Shown: positions 7,475 through 17,282 of the stretch, in pieces
Layout: every line of letters starts with the position of its first letter
Numbering within the stretch: the first letter of the stretch is position 1
DNA from: Paracoccus sp. (in: a-proteobacteria)
GTDB taxonomy: Bacteria; Pseudomonadota; Alphaproteobacteria; Rhodobacterales; Rhodobacteraceae
NCBI GenBank assembly: GCA_030538425.1
Contig: JAUNTZ010000025.1
Location: 1-37,486, forward strand
DNA: 37,486 nucleotides
Direction: 5' to 3'
The notes under the pieces: model-generated
Database searches by the model: none
Told to the model about the DNA's origin: nothing
The model's input: the letters and a program-made list of their open reading frames with translations, nothing else
Made by a program: the position numbers and the translations under genes

Positions 7475-7559
7475 GCGGGTGTGGCGAAATTGGCAGACGC
7501 ACCAGATTTAGGTTCTGGCGCCGCAAGGCGTGGGGGTTCAAGTCCCTCCACCCGCACCA
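7475..7559 (+). tRNA. tRNA-Leu (anticodon UAG)
   Basis: Acceptor GCGGGTG pairs with CACCCGC, followed by discriminator A and an encoded CCA (7557-7559). The anticodon stem CCAGA/TCTGG encloses the loop TTTAGGT, giving anticodon TAG at 7509-7511. The long variable arm (GCGCCGCAAGGCGT region) makes it a class II tRNA, and the T arm carries GGTTCAAGTCC. It lies 21 bases before the trigger factor start, so some tig mRNA may come from tRNA read-through. Confidence 0.96.
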
Positions 7560-7580
7560 AAACGATGTGAAGGAAGAAAG

Positions 7581-8915
7581 ATGCAGGTCAAAGAGACCCA
7601 GAACGAAGGCCTCAAGCGCGGCTATCAGATGACGCTTCCCGCGGCCGATCTTGCCGCCACGGTCGAGGCCAAGCTGAAAGAAGCCCAGCCCGAGGTTGAG
7701 ATGAAGGGCTTTCGCAAGGGCAAGGTCCCGATGGCGATGCTGAAAAAGCAGTTCGGCCCCCGCGTGATGGGCGACGCCATGCAGGACGCGATTGACGGCG
7801 CGCTGCGCGAGCATCTGGAAAAATCGGGCGACCGCCCCGCCGTTCAGCCGCAGATCGAGATGGTCGATGGCGAGAACTGGAAAGAAGGCGATGACGTCGT
7901 GGTCAACGTCTCTTACGAAACCCTGCCCGAGATCCCCGAGGCTGACCTCTCCGGCGTCAAGCTGGAACGTCTGGTCGTCAAGGCCGAGGACGCCGCGGTG
8001 CAAGAGGCTCTGGAAAGCCTTGCGAAGAACGCCGTCTCCTATGAGGACAAGAAAAAGAACGCCAAGGCGGCCAAGGACGACCAGATCGTGATCGACTTCA
8101 AGGGCTCGGTCGATGGTGAGCTGTTCGAGGGTGGCTCGGCTGAGGATTACCCGCTTGTGCTGGGCTCGGGCTCGTTCATTCCGGGCTTTGAGGATCAGCT
8201 GATCGGCGCCAAGGCCGGTGATGAGGTCGAGGTGAAGGTGACCTTCCCCGAGGATTACGGCCACCCCACGCTCAAGGGCAAGGATGCGGTTTTCGCGACC
8301 ACCGTCAAGGCGGTCAAGGCGGCGAAACCGGCTGAGCTTGACGATGAGCTGGCCAAGCGTTTCGGCGCGGAAAGCCTTGAAAAGCTGAAAGAACAGATCA
8401 CCGAACGGCTTGAGGCGGAATATCAAGGCGCCTCGCGCGCGGTGCTGAAGCGCTCGCTTCTGGATCAGCTGGACGATGCGGTCAAGTTCGACCTGCCCGA
8501 AGTTCTGGTCAATGCCGAGGCCGACCAGATCGCGCATCAGCTTTGGCACGAAGAGCATCCCGAGGAACACGGCCACAATCACGACAAGATCGAGCCCACC
8601 GACGAACACCGCAAGCTGGCCGAGCGCCGCGTGCGTCTGGGCCTGCTTCTGGCCGAAATCGGTCGCAAGGCCGAGATTCAGGTGACCGATCAGGAAATGA
8701 CCCAGGCCGTCATGGCGCAGGCCCGCAACTATCCGGGTCAGGAGCGTGAGTTCTTCCAGTTCATCCAGCAAAACCCGCAGGCGCAGCAGCAGCTTCGCGC
8801 CCCGATCTTTGAAGACAAGGTGGTCGATCTGATCGCCGAGCAGGCCAAGGTCGAGGAAAAGACCGTGACCAAGGAAGATCTGGAAAAGGCGGTCGAGGCT
8901 CTGGACGAGCTGTAA
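7581..8915 (+). CDS. tig: Trigger factor (ribosome-associated chaperone)
   Basis: Chaperone at the polypeptide exit tunnel with peptidyl-prolyl isomerase activity. The 444-residue product has the N-terminal ribosome-binding domain with signature GFRKGKVP (43-50). The central FKBP-type domain includes [19 protein letters not shown] and [20 protein letters not shown]. The C-terminal helical chaperone domain contains a His-rich patch ([18 protein letters not shown]). The start at ATG 7581 is preceded by AAGGAAGAAAG. An intrinsic terminator follows. The His-rich patch is an unusual detail and could bind metal. Confidence 0.97.
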   Translation: MQVKETQNEGLKRGYQMTLPAADLAATVEAKLKEAQPEVEMKGFRKGKVPMAMLKKQFGPRVMGDAMQDAIDGALREHLEKSGDRPAVQPQIEMVDGENWKEGDDVVVNVSYETLPEIPEADLSGVKLERLVVKAEDAAVQEALESLAKNAVSYEDKKKNAKAAKDDQIVIDFKGSVDGELFEGGSAEDYPLVLGSGSFIPGFEDQLIGAKAGDEVEVKVTFPEDYGHPTLKGKDAVFATTVKAVKAAKPAELDDELAKRFGAESLEKLKEQITERLEAEYQGASRAVLKRSLLDQLDDAVKFDLPEVLVNAEADQIAHQLWHEEHPEEHGHNHDKIEPTDEHRKLAERRVRLGLLLAEIGRKAEIQVTDQEMTQAVMAQARNYPGQEREFFQFIQQNPQAQQQLRAPIFEDKVVDLIAEQAKVEEKTVTKEDLEKAVEALDEL

Positions 8916-8939
8916 TCTCTCCGGTTTTGACGCGCACAG

Positions 8940-8967
8940 GCCGCGACCTTCGGGTCGCGGCTTTTTT
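8940..8967 (+). terminator. Intrinsic terminator of tig
   Basis: GCCGCGACC (8940-8948), TTCG loop, GGTCGCGGC (8953-8961), then six T. Confidence 0.93.
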
Positions 8968-8991
8968 ATTGGCCCGCGCGGATCTCGCCGC

Positions 8992-9028
8992 TGCCTTATT
9001 TTTAGGCAACTCGCCCTCTTATTGGGCA
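8992..9028 (+). promoter_or_regulatory. Tandem GCC-N9-GGC dyads, candidate NtrC sites before glnB
   Basis: Two dyads lie back to back: TGCC-TTATTTTTA-GGCA (8992-9008) and CGCC-CTCTTATTG-GGCA (9012-9028). Centres are 20 bp apart, two helical turns. Both have A/T-rich spacers. Tandem NtrC sites of this general form precede glnB-glnA in Rhodobacter as I recall it. No clear sigma-54 TGGCAC-N5-TTGC element was seen downstream, consistent with an RpoN-independent NtrC promoter. The function is inferred. Confidence 0.55.
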
Positions 9029-9134
9029 TATAGCGGCAATTTTGATCAGCCGGGCCGCGCGGGCTGCGGCGCGGCATGGACCCCCGCCGCGAATCCCGCC
9101 AAGCATGGCTCATCAGGTGACATCACGCGATTGA

Positions 9135-9482
<348 letters not shown>

Positions 9483-9541
9483 TCTTAACCCAATTTTCAA
9501 GACTTTGCGATAAGACCGGCCCAAGGGCCAGAGAGGATGAC

Positions 9542-10948
9542 ATGAAAGTCAAAGACGTTCTGACGCTGATTTCGGACGAAGACATCGCCTATGTCGATGT
9601 CCGCTTCACCGATCCCAAAGGCAAGCTGCACCATGTGACGCTTGACGTTGATCTGGTGGATGAGGACTTTTTCGAGGAAGGGTTCATGTTCGACGGCAGC
9701 TCGATTGCCGGCTGGAAATCCATCGACCAGTCCGACATGAAGCTGATGCTGGACCCGGCAAGCGCCTATATCGACCCGTTCTATGCCGAAAAAACCCTTT
9801 GTATTCATTGCAATGTGGTAGAACCGGACACGGGTGAGCCCTATCCCCGCGACCCGCGCGGCACCGCCGCCAAGGCCGAAGCCTATCTGAAATCGACCGG
9901 CATCGGCGACACGGCCTATTTCGGCCCTGAGGCTGAGTTTTTCCTGTTCGACGATGTGCGCTATTCGGTCGCGCCGAACAAGGTCTCGTATCAGTTGGAC
10001 GCGGTGGACGCGGCCTGGAACACCGATACCGAATATGAAATGGGCAACCAGGCCCATCGCGCCCCGCTCAAGGGCGGGTATTTCCCGGTCAATCCGGTGG
10101 ACGCGGCGCAGGATATTCGCGGCGAAATGCTCACCACCATGAAGCAGATGGGCATGAAGGTGGACAAGCACCACCATGAGGTCGCGACCTGCCAGCACGA
10201 ACTGGGCCTGATCTTTGGCGGTCTGGTCGAACAGGCCGACAATATCCAGAAATACAAATATGTCATCCACAACGTCGCCCATGCCTATGGCAAGACCGCG
10301 ACCTTCATGCCCAAGCCGATCAAGGGCGATAACGGCTCCGGCATGCATGTGAACATGTCGATCTGGAAAGACGGCAAGCCTTTGTTTGCGGGCGATAAAT
10401 ATGCCGATCTGAGCCAGGAGGCGCTGTGGTTCATTGGCGGTATGCTCAAACATGCCAAGGCGCTGAACGCGTTTACCAACCCTTCGACCAACAGCTACAA
10501 GCGGCTGATCCCCGGCTTTGAGGCGCCGGTGCTGCGGGCCTATTCGGCGCGCAACCGCTCGGGCTGTGTGCGTATTCCGTGGACTGAAAGCCCCAAGGCG
10601 AAACGGGTCGAGGCGCGCTTCCCCGATCCGGCGGCGAACCCCTATCTGGCCTTTGCCGCGCTGCTGATGGCCGGTCTTGACGGCATCCGCAACAAGATCG
10701 ACCCCGGCCCGGCCTCGGACAAGGATCTTTACGATCTGCCGCCTGAGGAACTGGCCGAGATCCCGACCGTCTGCGGCAGCCTGCGCGAGGCTTTGGATGA
10801 GTTGGAGAAAGACCACGACTTCCTTCTGGCAGGCGACGTCTTCACCCGCGACCAGATCGAGGGTTATGTCGCGCTGAAATGGGAAGAGGTCTATGCCTAT
10901 GAGCACACCCCTCACCCGGTCGAATATGCGATGTATTACAGCGTGTAA
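9542..10948 (+). CDS. glnA: Type I glutamine synthetase
   Basis: Dodecameric cytoplasmic enzyme making glutamine from glutamate, ammonia and ATP. The 468-residue length equals the GSI-beta standard. Visible signatures are [18 protein letters not shown] (latch and N-terminal domain), [11 protein letters not shown] (metal-binding glutamates), [41 protein letters not shown] and [10 protein letters not shown]. The adenylylation tyrosine is present as [11 protein letters not shown] (Tyr397), so regulation by GlnE is expected. GAGAGGATGAC precedes the ATG. It follows glnB in the same operon and ends at a strong terminator. Confidence 0.98.
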   Translation: MKVKDVLTLISDEDIAYVDVRFTDPKGKLHHVTLDVDLVDEDFFEEGFMFDGSSIAGWKSIDQSDMKLMLDPASAYIDPFYAEKTLCIHCNVVEPDTGEPYPRDPRGTAAKAEAYLKSTGIGDTAYFGPEAEFFLFDDVRYSVAPNKVSYQLDAVDAAWNTDTEYEMGNQAHRAPLKGGYFPVNPVDAAQDIRGEMLTTMKQMGMKVDKHHHEVATCQHELGLIFGGLVEQADNIQKYKYVIHNVAHAYGKTATFMPKPIKGDNGSGMHVNMSIWKDGKPLFAGDKYADLSQEALWFIGGMLKHAKALNAFTNPSTNSYKRLIPGFEAPVLRAYSARNRSGCVRIPWTESPKAKRVEARFPDPAANPYLAFAALLMAGLDGIRNKIDPGPASDKDLYDLPPEELAEIPTVCGSLREALDELEKDHDFLLAGDVFTRDQIEGYVALKWEEVYAYEHTPHPVEYAMYYSV

Positions 10949-10962
10949 CGCGCGAAACCTCG

Positions 10963-10989
10963 AAAGGCGCCCAGAGATGGGCGCCTTTT
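10963..10989 (+). terminator. Intrinsic terminator of glnBA
   Basis: AAAGGCGCCCA (10963-10973), GAGA loop, TGGGCGCCTTT (10978-10988), with T at 10986-10989. Confidence 0.9.
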
Positions 10990-11493
10990 GTCGCCTTTGC
11001 GGGTTGCGGGCCACCTCGCGGGCTTTGACTGGCTGAACGGCTCTCGGTCCCGTGTCGGGCAGATCGAGGCAGGCAGGTTTTTCAGCCTTGAAGCGGGGCA
11101 ACGCGCGTCAGGTCGCTGGCTGGCCTGATCGCGCGCGGGCTTTGAGAAGATCAGGGCGGGCAGATAGCTGCCTTGGGGCGAGGCAGGGGCGCAGGTCAGT
11201 GGCGGCTGAAGCGCCCGGCGGGTCGATGACCAGAAAGCCTCCGCCCGCCGCAGCGTCAACGTGGCGATTGGTCACCGAAGACTAACGTTTGGGGGCCAGA
11301 TATGGCTTTGCAGAGCTGATGGCAGTTGCGTCCCGCGACAGCTATTTTTTGCCTCTTGCGCCCCGGAACAGCCTTCTGTCAAACAGTCGTGGCGTCTCTC
11401 ATATGGCGGTTCGCAACTCGTTCAATCCTTAGGACAACACCGCACAACCCGCCGCATCCAACACGCGAAACCGCGCCCCCGGCCTTGCACATC
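10990..11493. other. Gene-free convergent region between glnA and olsA
   Basis: About 500 bases with no convincing gene on either strand. Short open frames exist but lack a ribosome-binding site and read as low-complexity Arg/Pro/Ala sequence. No tRNA or long repeat was seen. It is less G/C-rich around 11260-11450 than its surroundings. A small RNA cannot be excluded. Confidence 0.5.
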
Positions 11494-12342
11494 TCACCCC
11501 TCCCGATCCGCCGAAAGCGCCCCCGCCACCGCCGCCTGGGCCTTGGCGGAGAGGGTTTTGCGGGTCTCTCCGGCAACCGGGATGGGGTCGTGCAAGATCA
11601 CGCGCACCCTGCCCTGACGCCGCGCCGACAGCACCGCGAGCAGATGGGGCCCGAGCGCCATATCGCCCCACCAGCCGTAAAAGCGCGCATCCTCACCCTT
11701 GGGGGCCTGATAGATCACGCTGACCGGCTGGATGGCGAGGTCTGCGGGCAGATCCACCGCCAGAAAGCCCTGAAACAGCGTCGGCTTGAAGGGCTGGACG
11801 CGCAGACCGTCGGTCGAGGTGCCCTCGGGGAAGAACAGCAGGCGGTGACCGGCGGCGATGCGGGCGGCGAACTCGGCCGCTTGGGACGCGGCGAGCCTTG
11901 GGTCGCGGCGCACGAAATGCGTGTCGGTCACGCGGGTCAGGATGTTGATGCCGGGCCAGGCGGAGACCTCGGACTTGGCGACAAAGAACACCGGCTGCGC
12001 GGCGTTCAGCACGAAGATGTCAAGCCAGCTTGCGTGATTGGCCACGACCGCGCCGGGGCCGCGCAGGGGCCTGCCCTCACGCTGCCAGCCAAGCCCCAGA
12101 ATCGCCAGAACCAGCCGGCAGATGCCCTGAACAAAGGGCCCCGTCACCGGGCGGCGGGGGCCCGTAAAGAGCCGCTCAACCACTCGCAAAAGCGACAGCA
12201 CCACCACCCCCGCGCCCAAAACCGCGATGATCGGCACCGCGCGCGCCACGACCAGAACCCAGCCCAACGGGCCGGGGCGCGGCGGCTCGATCTGGTCGCC
12301 GCGCCAGGTGCCGGGGTTGGTCGCGTGGGCGGGCTCAGCCAT
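11494..12342 (-). CDS. olsA: Lyso-ornithine lipid O-acyltransferase (PlsC family)
   Basis: Adds the second acyl chain to lyso-ornithine lipid, completing a phosphorus-free membrane lipid. The 282-residue product has an N-terminal hydrophobic segment (about 28-55). The PlsC acyltransferase motifs are NHASWLD (His103, Asp108), the FVRRDPR region, and FFPEGTSTDG for acceptor binding. The PlsC family also includes 1-acylglycerol-3-phosphate acyltransferases; the assignment to OlsA rests on the 8-base overlap with the OlsB-like gene upstream. Some alphaproteobacterial OlsA proteins also act on lysophosphatidic acid. Signatures and context are clear; exact substrate is inferred. Confidence 0.87.
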   Translation of the reverse strand: MAEPAHATNPGTWRGDQIEPPRPGPLGWVLVVARAVPIIAVLGAGVVVLSLLRVVERLFTGPRRPVTGPFVQGICRLVLAILGLGWQREGRPLRGPGAVVANHASWLDIFVLNAAQPVFFVAKSEVSAWPGINILTRVTDTHFVRRDPRLAASQAAEFAARIAAGHRLLFFPEGTSTDGLRVQPFKPTLFQGFLAVDLPADLAIQPVSVIYQAPKGEDARFYGWWGDMALGPHLLAVLSARRQGRVRVILHDPIPVAGETRKTLSAKAQAAVAGALSADREG

Positions 12343-13123
12343 GAGTGGCCTGATGGCCCCGGGTGTAAAAGCCGCGATGCTTTTCGGACATCGCCTTGGT
12401 GTCCATCATCAAAAACACGTCGGTCGTGTTGAAATCGCGGTCGAGATAGGCCCCCTCTCCGACCGTGCCGCCCAGCCGCAGATAGCCCTTGATCAGCGCG
12501 GGCATCCCCAGCATGGCCGCCTTGCGGTCGATCTGGTCGGGCGCGATCAGGTCCATGCGCTGATAGCCCGGGGCCCGGGCCACCGCGCGCAGCGCCTCGG
12601 GCGCCAGATGGTGATGATGCAGCCATGAGAGCGAGGGCGCAAGCGCCGCCACATCAAGCCCGTGAAACGAGGCCACGCCGAACAGGATCTCTATCTCACG
12701 GTCCAGCACATATTCGGCCAAGGCGTTCCACATCAGGAACATGCCCGCGCCGCCGCGATAATCGGCATCCACGCAGGACCGGCCCAGTTCCAGCAGCGAG
12801 CGGCCCGACCGTTTCAGCCGGTCGAGATCATATTCGCTGTCGCAATAAAACCGCCCGAACTGCGCCGCCGCCTGCCCGGTCAAGAGCCGATAGACGCCCA
12901 CGACATGATCAAGCGCGGCCTCATCGCGGCGGGTATCGACCAGAACGAGGTGATCGACGACCGGGTCGAACTCATCGCGTTCGAGCCCCGCCGCATGATC
13001 GACAAGCGCGCCGTCACCGCCCAGTTCCGTGACAAAGACGCGATAGCGCAGGCGTTGCGCGGCCAGCAGATCGGCCTGATCACGGGCAAGGCGGACGGTC
13101 AGGGGGCTTTGATCTGGGGTCAT
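12335..13123 (-). CDS. olsB: L-ornithine N-alpha-acyltransferase (GNAT-like)
   Basis: Transfers a 3-hydroxyacyl group from acyl-ACP to ornithine, the first step of ornithine-lipid synthesis. The 262-residue product from ATG 13121-13123 shows the family pattern: LRYRVFVTELGG, LERDEFDPVVDHLVLVD, FYCDSEYDL, LELGRSCVDADYRGG, FGVASFHGLD, LIKGYLRLGG and DRDFNTTDVFLMMD. The frame is open 41 codons further upstream, but that part is not family-like and would start in the promoter region. It overlaps olsA by 8 bases, so synthesis of both enzymes is coupled. Confidence 0.92.
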   Translation of the reverse strand: MTPDQSPLTVRLARDQADLLAAQRLRYRVFVTELGGDGALVDHAAGLERDEFDPVVDHLVLVDTRRDEAALDHVVGVYRLLTGQAAAQFGRFYCDSEYDLDRLKRSGRSLLELGRSCVDADYRGGAGMFLMWNALAEYVLDREIEILFGVASFHGLDVAALAPSLSWLHHHHLAPEALRAVARAPGYQRMDLIAPDQIDRKAAMLGMPALIKGYLRLGGTVGEGAYLDRDFNTTDVFLMMDTKAMSEKHRGFYTRGHQATHG

Positions 13124-13264
13124 GCGATCCGCTACAGGCTGGGATTGCGCTTTAACTAAGCGGGCCGGTGCAGCAATGCAACAGTCTCGCAGGGCAATCT
13201 TGAGCGGGACGTCTGATGTTTGACTCTCGCCATGGTTGCATTTCACAAATGGGTTATGAGCGCG

Positions 13265-13441
13265 TTACCGATCCTCAACCACCAATTCCAGAACCACGCG
13301 GCTGCCGTCCAACACGCGCTTGCCCGCCTGAGTGAAGTTGACGGTGATGCGGTGGCCGATGCGCGACTGGACCTGTCCGACGCCCCATTCGGGCGCGCCG
13401 GGGTGACGCACGATCATGCCGGGTTCCAGAAAGCCGTTCAT
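13265..13441 (-). CDS. DUF3553 small protein
   Basis: A 58-residue protein of the DUF3553 family, common in Rhodobacterales and of unknown function. The sequence reads MNGFLEPGMIVRHPGAPEWG, then VGQVQSRIGHRITVNF and AGKRVLDGSRVVLELV. The pattern resembles small beta-barrel (CarD/SH3-like) nucleic-acid-binding folds, e.g. the GxxVxHPxxxxWGxGQV opening, but function is unproven. ATG 13439-13441 is preferred because AAGGGA lies 6 bases before it; ATG 13447 is an alternative. It is divergent from chpT with only 23 bases between start codons, so each promoter must lie inside the neighbouring gene. Confidence 0.85.
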   Translation of the reverse strand: MNGFLEPGMIVRHPGAPEWGVGQVQSRIGHRITVNFTQAGKRVLDGSRVVLELVVEDR

Positions 13442-13464
13442 TTCCATTCCCTTAGCCAAGACAG

Positions 13465-14103
13465 ATGATTGCCATGAAAGATACCTTGCCGACCCCTGCC
13501 GACCCTGCACAGATGACCGCCCTGCTGGCCTCACGGCTGTGCCATGACATTATCTCGCCTTTGGGGGCCATCGGCAACGGGGTTGAGCTGCTCCAGATGA
13601 CGCCCGATTATCCGGGCATTGCGCAAAGCCCTGAGATGATGCTGATCGCTGAAAGCGTCGAGGCGGCGCGGGCGCGGATCCGGGCGTTTCGCATGGCTTT
13701 TGGCACCGCCAGCGATGGTCAGCGGGTGTCGCAGGGGCAGCTGGCTGAGGTCATCGACGATCTGAACCACTCGGCGCGGCTGCGCGTCTCGCTTGAGACC
13801 GGCGACGATCTGCCGCGCGCGGATGTCAAGCTGGTGATGCTGGCGCTGATGTGCATGGCCACGGCGATGCCATGGGGCGGGCGGGTCACGGTCACGCAGA
13901 ACCTGCGCCACTGGACGATCACCGGCGAGGCCGACCGCACGCAGGGCAATGACCGCGCGGTCTGGGCCTGGCTTGACGCCGATCAGCCCGACATGCCCGA
14001 CGCGGCGCATATGCATTTCGCGGTTCTGGGCGTCACCGCCCGCGCCATGGGCCATCATCCGCGATGGTCGCGTGATGAGACGCGGGCGGTGGTCGCCTGG
14101 TAG
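13465..14103 (+). CDS. chpT: ChpT-type histidine phosphotransferase
   Basis: Dimeric phosphotransferase which in Caulobacter relays phosphate from CckA to CtrA and CpdR. In Rhodobacterales the same relay controls motility, quorum responses and gene transfer agents rather than viability. The 212-residue product has the phospho-acceptor helix SRLCHDIISPLGAIGNGVEL (His27) and a degenerate ATPase-like C-terminal half (VKLVMLALMCMATAMPWGG). ATG 13474 is a possible alternative start. The Shine-Dalgarno is weak. The stop is 3 bases from the convergent proA stop. Confidence 0.9.
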   Translation: MIAMKDTLPTPADPAQMTALLASRLCHDIISPLGAIGNGVELLQMTPDYPGIAQSPEMMLIAESVEAARARIRAFRMAFGTASDGQRVSQGQLAEVIDDLNHSARLRVSLETGDDLPRADVKLVMLALMCMATAMPWGGRVTVTQNLRHWTITGEADRTQGNDRAVWAWLDADQPDMPDAAHMHFAVLGVTARAMGHHPRWSRDETRAVVAW

Positions 14104-14106
14104 ATC

Positions 14107-15375
14107 TCAGGGCCGGATCGTGCCGTCGCCGGTGACCAGATATTTGAAACTGGTCAGCTGATCGGCGCCGACCGGCCCGCGCGCATGCATCTTGCCCGTG
14201 GCGATGCCGATCTCCGCCCCCATGCCAAATTCGCCCCCATCGGCGAACTGGGTCGAGGCGTTATGCATCACGATCGCCGAATCGAGGCTTTGCATGAAGC
14301 GCGCCGCCGTGGTCGCGTTCTCGGTCAGGATCGATTCGGTATGCTGTGAGCCGTGGCGGCGGATATGCGCGATGGCGCCCTCCACCCCATCGACCAGACG
14401 CGCGGCGATGATCATGTCCAGAAACTCACGCCCGAAATCGTCGGGCTGGGCTTGGGTGGTGCCGCGGGTCTGGGTCAACTCGCCCTCGGCCCGGACCTCG
14501 ACGCCTGCCTCCAGCAACGCGCGGATCAGCGCCTCGCGGTCGACCTCAGGATAGGCGCGGTCGATCAGCACCGTTTCGGCGGAACCGCATACGCCCGTCC
14601 GGCGGGTCTTGGCGTTCAGCACCACGCGCAGCACCTTTTCGGGGTCCGCCTCGGCATCGACATAGATGTGGCAGATGCCCTCAAGATGCGAAAACACCGG
14701 CACCCGCGCCTCACGCTGGACCAGACCGACCAGACCCTTGCCGCCGCGCGGGATGATCACGTCGATCAGCCCCTGCGCGCGCAGCATCGCGGCCACGGCC
14801 TCACGGTCGGGGGTCTCAACCAGCTGGATCGCGGCCTCCGGCAGGCCCGCGGCGCGCAGCCCTTCAACCATAGCGGCATGGATCGCGCGCGAGGAATGGT
14901 AACTGTCCGAGCCACCCCGCAGAATCACCGCATTGCCCGATTTCAGCGCAAGTGCGCCGGCATCGGCGGTCACATTGGGGCGGCTTTCATAGATCACCCC
15001 GATCACGCCCAAGGGCGTGGCCACGCGGCGGATATGCAGCCCGTTGGGGCGGTCCCATTCGGCCAGAATGCGGCCCACCGGATCGGGCTGTTCGGCCACG
15101 GTGCGCAAGCCGTCCTCAATCCCGCGCAGCCGGTCGCGGTCCAGCTTCAGCCGGTCCATCATCGCGGGCGAGAGCCCCTTTTCCGCGCCCGCCTTCAGAT
15201 CAAGCGCATTGGCAGCGATGATCTCATCGGCGCGGGCGGCCACCGCATAAGCGGCCCCGATCAGCGCGGCATGTTTGCGTTCCGCCGTGGCCATGGCCAG
15301 TTCGGCTGCGGCCTCGCGCGCGGCGCGGGCCATGGTGTCGATCACGCCTGCGGCGTCAGTCTTGGCGCGGTCCAT
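14107..15375 (-). CDS. proA: Gamma-glutamyl phosphate reductase
   Basis: NADPH-dependent reduction of glutamyl-5-phosphate to glutamate semialdehyde in proline synthesis. The 422-residue product has the aldehyde-dehydrogenase-fold signatures [44 protein letters not shown], the catalytic cysteine in [14 protein letters not shown] (Cys263), and [20 protein letters not shown] near the end. AAAGGAGG precedes the ATG. It lies 39 bases downstream of pgk and is probably co-transcribed with it. proB, the usual partner, is not in the window. Confidence 0.97.
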   Translation of the reverse strand: MDRAKTDAAGVIDTMARAAREAAAELAMATAERKHAALIGAAYAVAARADEIIAANALDLKAGAEKGLSPAMMDRLKLDRDRLRGIEDGLRTVAEQPDPVGRILAEWDRPNGLHIRRVATPLGVIGVIYESRPNVTADAGALALKSGNAVILRGGSDSYHSSRAIHAAMVEGLRAAGLPEAAIQLVETPDREAVAAMLRAQGLIDVIIPRGGKGLVGLVQREARVPVFSHLEGICHIYVDAEADPEKVLRVVLNAKTRRTGVCGSAETVLIDRAYPEVDREALIRALLEAGVEVRAEGELTQTRGTTQAQPDDFGREFLDMIIAARLVDGVEGAIAHIRRHGSQHTESILTENATTAARFMQSLDSAIVMHNASTQFADGGEFGMGAEIGIATGKMHARGPVGADQLTSFKYLVTGDGTIRP

Positions 15376-15414
15376 CTGCGCCTCCTTTGGATGAATGTCG
15401 TGGTCTAGCTAAGA

Positions 15415-16617
15415 TCAGCGCCGGGTCTCGGCAAGGGCCGCGACCCCTGGCAGATCCTTGCCCTCCATCCATTCCAGAAACGCGCCGCCCGCCGTCGAGA
15501 TGAAGGTGAAGGCATCGGCGACGCCCGCCTTGTTCAGCGCGGCCACCGTATCACCCCCGCCCGCAACCGAGACAAGCGCGCCCGCCCGGGTCAGCTCAGC
15601 CGCGCGGGCGGCGGCGGCGTTGGTTGCCGCGTCGAAAGGTTCAATCTCAAAGGCGCCAAGCGGGCCGTTCCAGATCAGCGTCCTGCTCGCGCCGAACACA
15701 TCGCCAATCGCGGCAACGGTTTCGGGGCCCGCGTCAAGGATCATCGCATCGGCGGGGCAGGCATTGGCCGGGACCGTCTCATGGGCGGCACCCGCCTTGA
15801 ACTCACGCGCGACGACCACATCGACCGGCAGATGGATCTGACAGCCCGCGCCCTCGGCCTTGGCGAGGATCTCACGCGCGGTCTCGGCCATGTCGCGTTC
15901 GGCAAGCGATTTGCCGACCTCGACCCCTTGGGCGACCAGAAAGGTGTTCGCCATGCCGCCGCCGATGACCAGATGATCGACCTTTTCGATCAGGTTCGAC
16001 AGCAGCTCAAGCTTGGTCGAGACCTTTGCCCCGCCCAGCACCGCCACGACCGGGCGCTGCGGCTGGCCCAAAGCGGCGTCAAGCGCGTCCAGTTCCGCCT
16101 CCATCAGCTTGCCTGCCGCCGCAGGCAGAAGCCGCGCGATGCCCTCAGTCGAGGCATGGGCGCGATGGGAGGCCGAAAAAGCGTCATTCACATAGACATT
16201 CCCAAGCGCGGCAAGCGAGGCCGCGAAGGTCGCGTCGTTCGCCTCCTCACCCTCATAAAAGCGGGTGTTTTCCAGCAGAAGAACATCGCCCGGCCCCATC
16301 GCGGCCACGGCCCGTTTCGCAGGCCCGCCAATGGCCTCTTCGGCAAAGCCGACCGTCTGGCCCAAAGCCTGTTCAAGCGCGGGGACGATCTGGCGCAGGC
16401 TCATAGAATCCACGCGCTGCCCCTTGGGACGGCCGAAATGCGCCATCAGCACGACCCGGCCTCCGGCCTCCTGAATGGCGCGGACGGTCGGCACGATCTT
16501 GTCGATGCGGGTGGTGTCGGTGACCCGCCCATCCTCGACTGGGACGTTCACATCCACGCGCACAAGAACGGTTTTTCCGTCCAGATCCATGTCTTCGATG
16601 CGGTTGAACTCGGCCAT
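15415..16617 (-). CDS. pgk: Phosphoglycerate kinase
   Basis: Glycolytic, gluconeogenic and Calvin-cycle enzyme moving phosphate between 1,3-bisphosphoglycerate and ADP. The 400-residue product has [13 protein letters not shown], the substrate-binding [29 protein letters not shown], the nucleotide loop [10 protein letters not shown] and [15 protein letters not shown]. It is full length. An AGGGG-containing site precedes the ATG. It is divergent from the cyclophilin gene with a 155-base intergenic region. Confidence 0.98.
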   Translation of the reverse strand: MAEFNRIEDMDLDGKTVLVRVDVNVPVEDGRVTDTTRIDKIVPTVRAIQEAGGRVVLMAHFGRPKGQRVDSMSLRQIVPALEQALGQTVGFAEEAIGGPAKRAVAAMGPGDVLLLENTRFYEGEEANDATFAASLAALGNVYVNDAFSASHRAHASTEGIARLLPAAAGKLMEAELDALDAALGQPQRPVVAVLGGAKVSTKLELLSNLIEKVDHLVIGGGMANTFLVAQGVEVGKSLAERDMAETAREILAKAEGAGCQIHLPVDVVVAREFKAGAAHETVPANACPADAMILDAGPETVAAIGDVFGASRTLIWNGPLGAFEIEPFDAATNAAAARAAELTRAGALVSVAGGGDTVAALNKAGVADAFTFISTAGGAFLEWMEGKDLPGVAALAETRR

Positions 16618-16772
16618 GCTACGCCCCTGTTTTCTGGTGTTATCCGCTTTTGGGGCAAGATCACAGGATCGTCAATGCGCGCGAGAGGGCAAACCTTTTG
16701 GCCCAGTCATGCGTTGCGTCCGTGTCACCCGCAAGGTAGCAATCCGTCACAAACAGATAACAGGAGCCGTTC

Positions 16773-17282
16773 ATGGCCGAAATTACAGACCCGGAAAACA
16801 CCGTTATCATCGAACTGAAAGACGGCAAGGTGGTTATCGAACTGCTGGCCGATGTCGCGCCCAAACATGCCGAGCGCATGAAAGAGCTGGCCCGTCGCGG
16901 CGATTATGACAATGTGGCCTTTCACCGCGTGATCGACGGGTTCATGGCGCAGACCGGCGATGTCGCCCATGCGAATATGGAACGCGACTATCAGCCCGGG
17001 CGCGCGGGCACCGGCGGCTCGGACCTGCCCGATCTGCCTGCCGAGTTCTCGAAACTGCCGCATGATCGCGGCACGCTTGGGGCGGCGCGTTCGTCGAATC
17101 CGAACTCGGCCAACAGCCAGTTCTTTATCAATTTCAACGACAACCATTTCCTGAACGGCCAATACACCGTTTACGGTCGCGTGATCGAGGGGATGGAATT
17201 CGTTGACAAGATCGCCCGCGGTGAGCCGCCGGCGAGCCCTGACCGCATGATCTCTGTGAAGGTGGCTGCCGATGTTCAATAA
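16773..17282 (+). CDS. ppiB: Cytoplasmic cyclophilin (peptidyl-prolyl isomerase)
   Basis: Cyclophilin-type cis-trans prolyl isomerase of 169 residues without a signal peptide. Active-site signature FHRVIDGFMAQTGD (Arg, Phe, Met, Gln) and the substrate pocket region SANSQFFINFNDNHFLNGQY are intact. A Gly/Asp insertion (GRAGTGGSDLPDLPAEFS) is typical of this bacterial group. CAGGAG precedes the ATG at a good distance. It overlaps the next cyclophilin gene by 11 bases. Confidence 0.95.
   Translation: MAEITDPENTVIIELKDGKVVIELLADVAPKHAERMKELARRGDYDNVAFHRVIDGFMAQTGDVAHANMERDYQPGRAGTGGSDLPDLPAEFSKLPHDRGTLGAARSSNPNSANSQFFINFNDNHFLNGQYTVYGRVIEGMEFVDKIARGEPPASPDRMISVKVAADVQ

Noticed and set aside
7353-9113. 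586-codon minus-strand frame covering tRNA-Leu and tig
   Set aside because: It runs antisense to a complete trigger factor and through a tRNA gene; no family similarity.
9497-11101. 534-codon minus-strand frame over glnA
   Set aside because: Shadow of glutamine synthetase, whose conserved motifs and Tyr397 are on the plus strand.
11052-11285. 77-codon frame in the glnA-olsA gap
   Set aside because: No ribosome-binding site, low-complexity Arg/Ala/Gly composition, no recognisable family.
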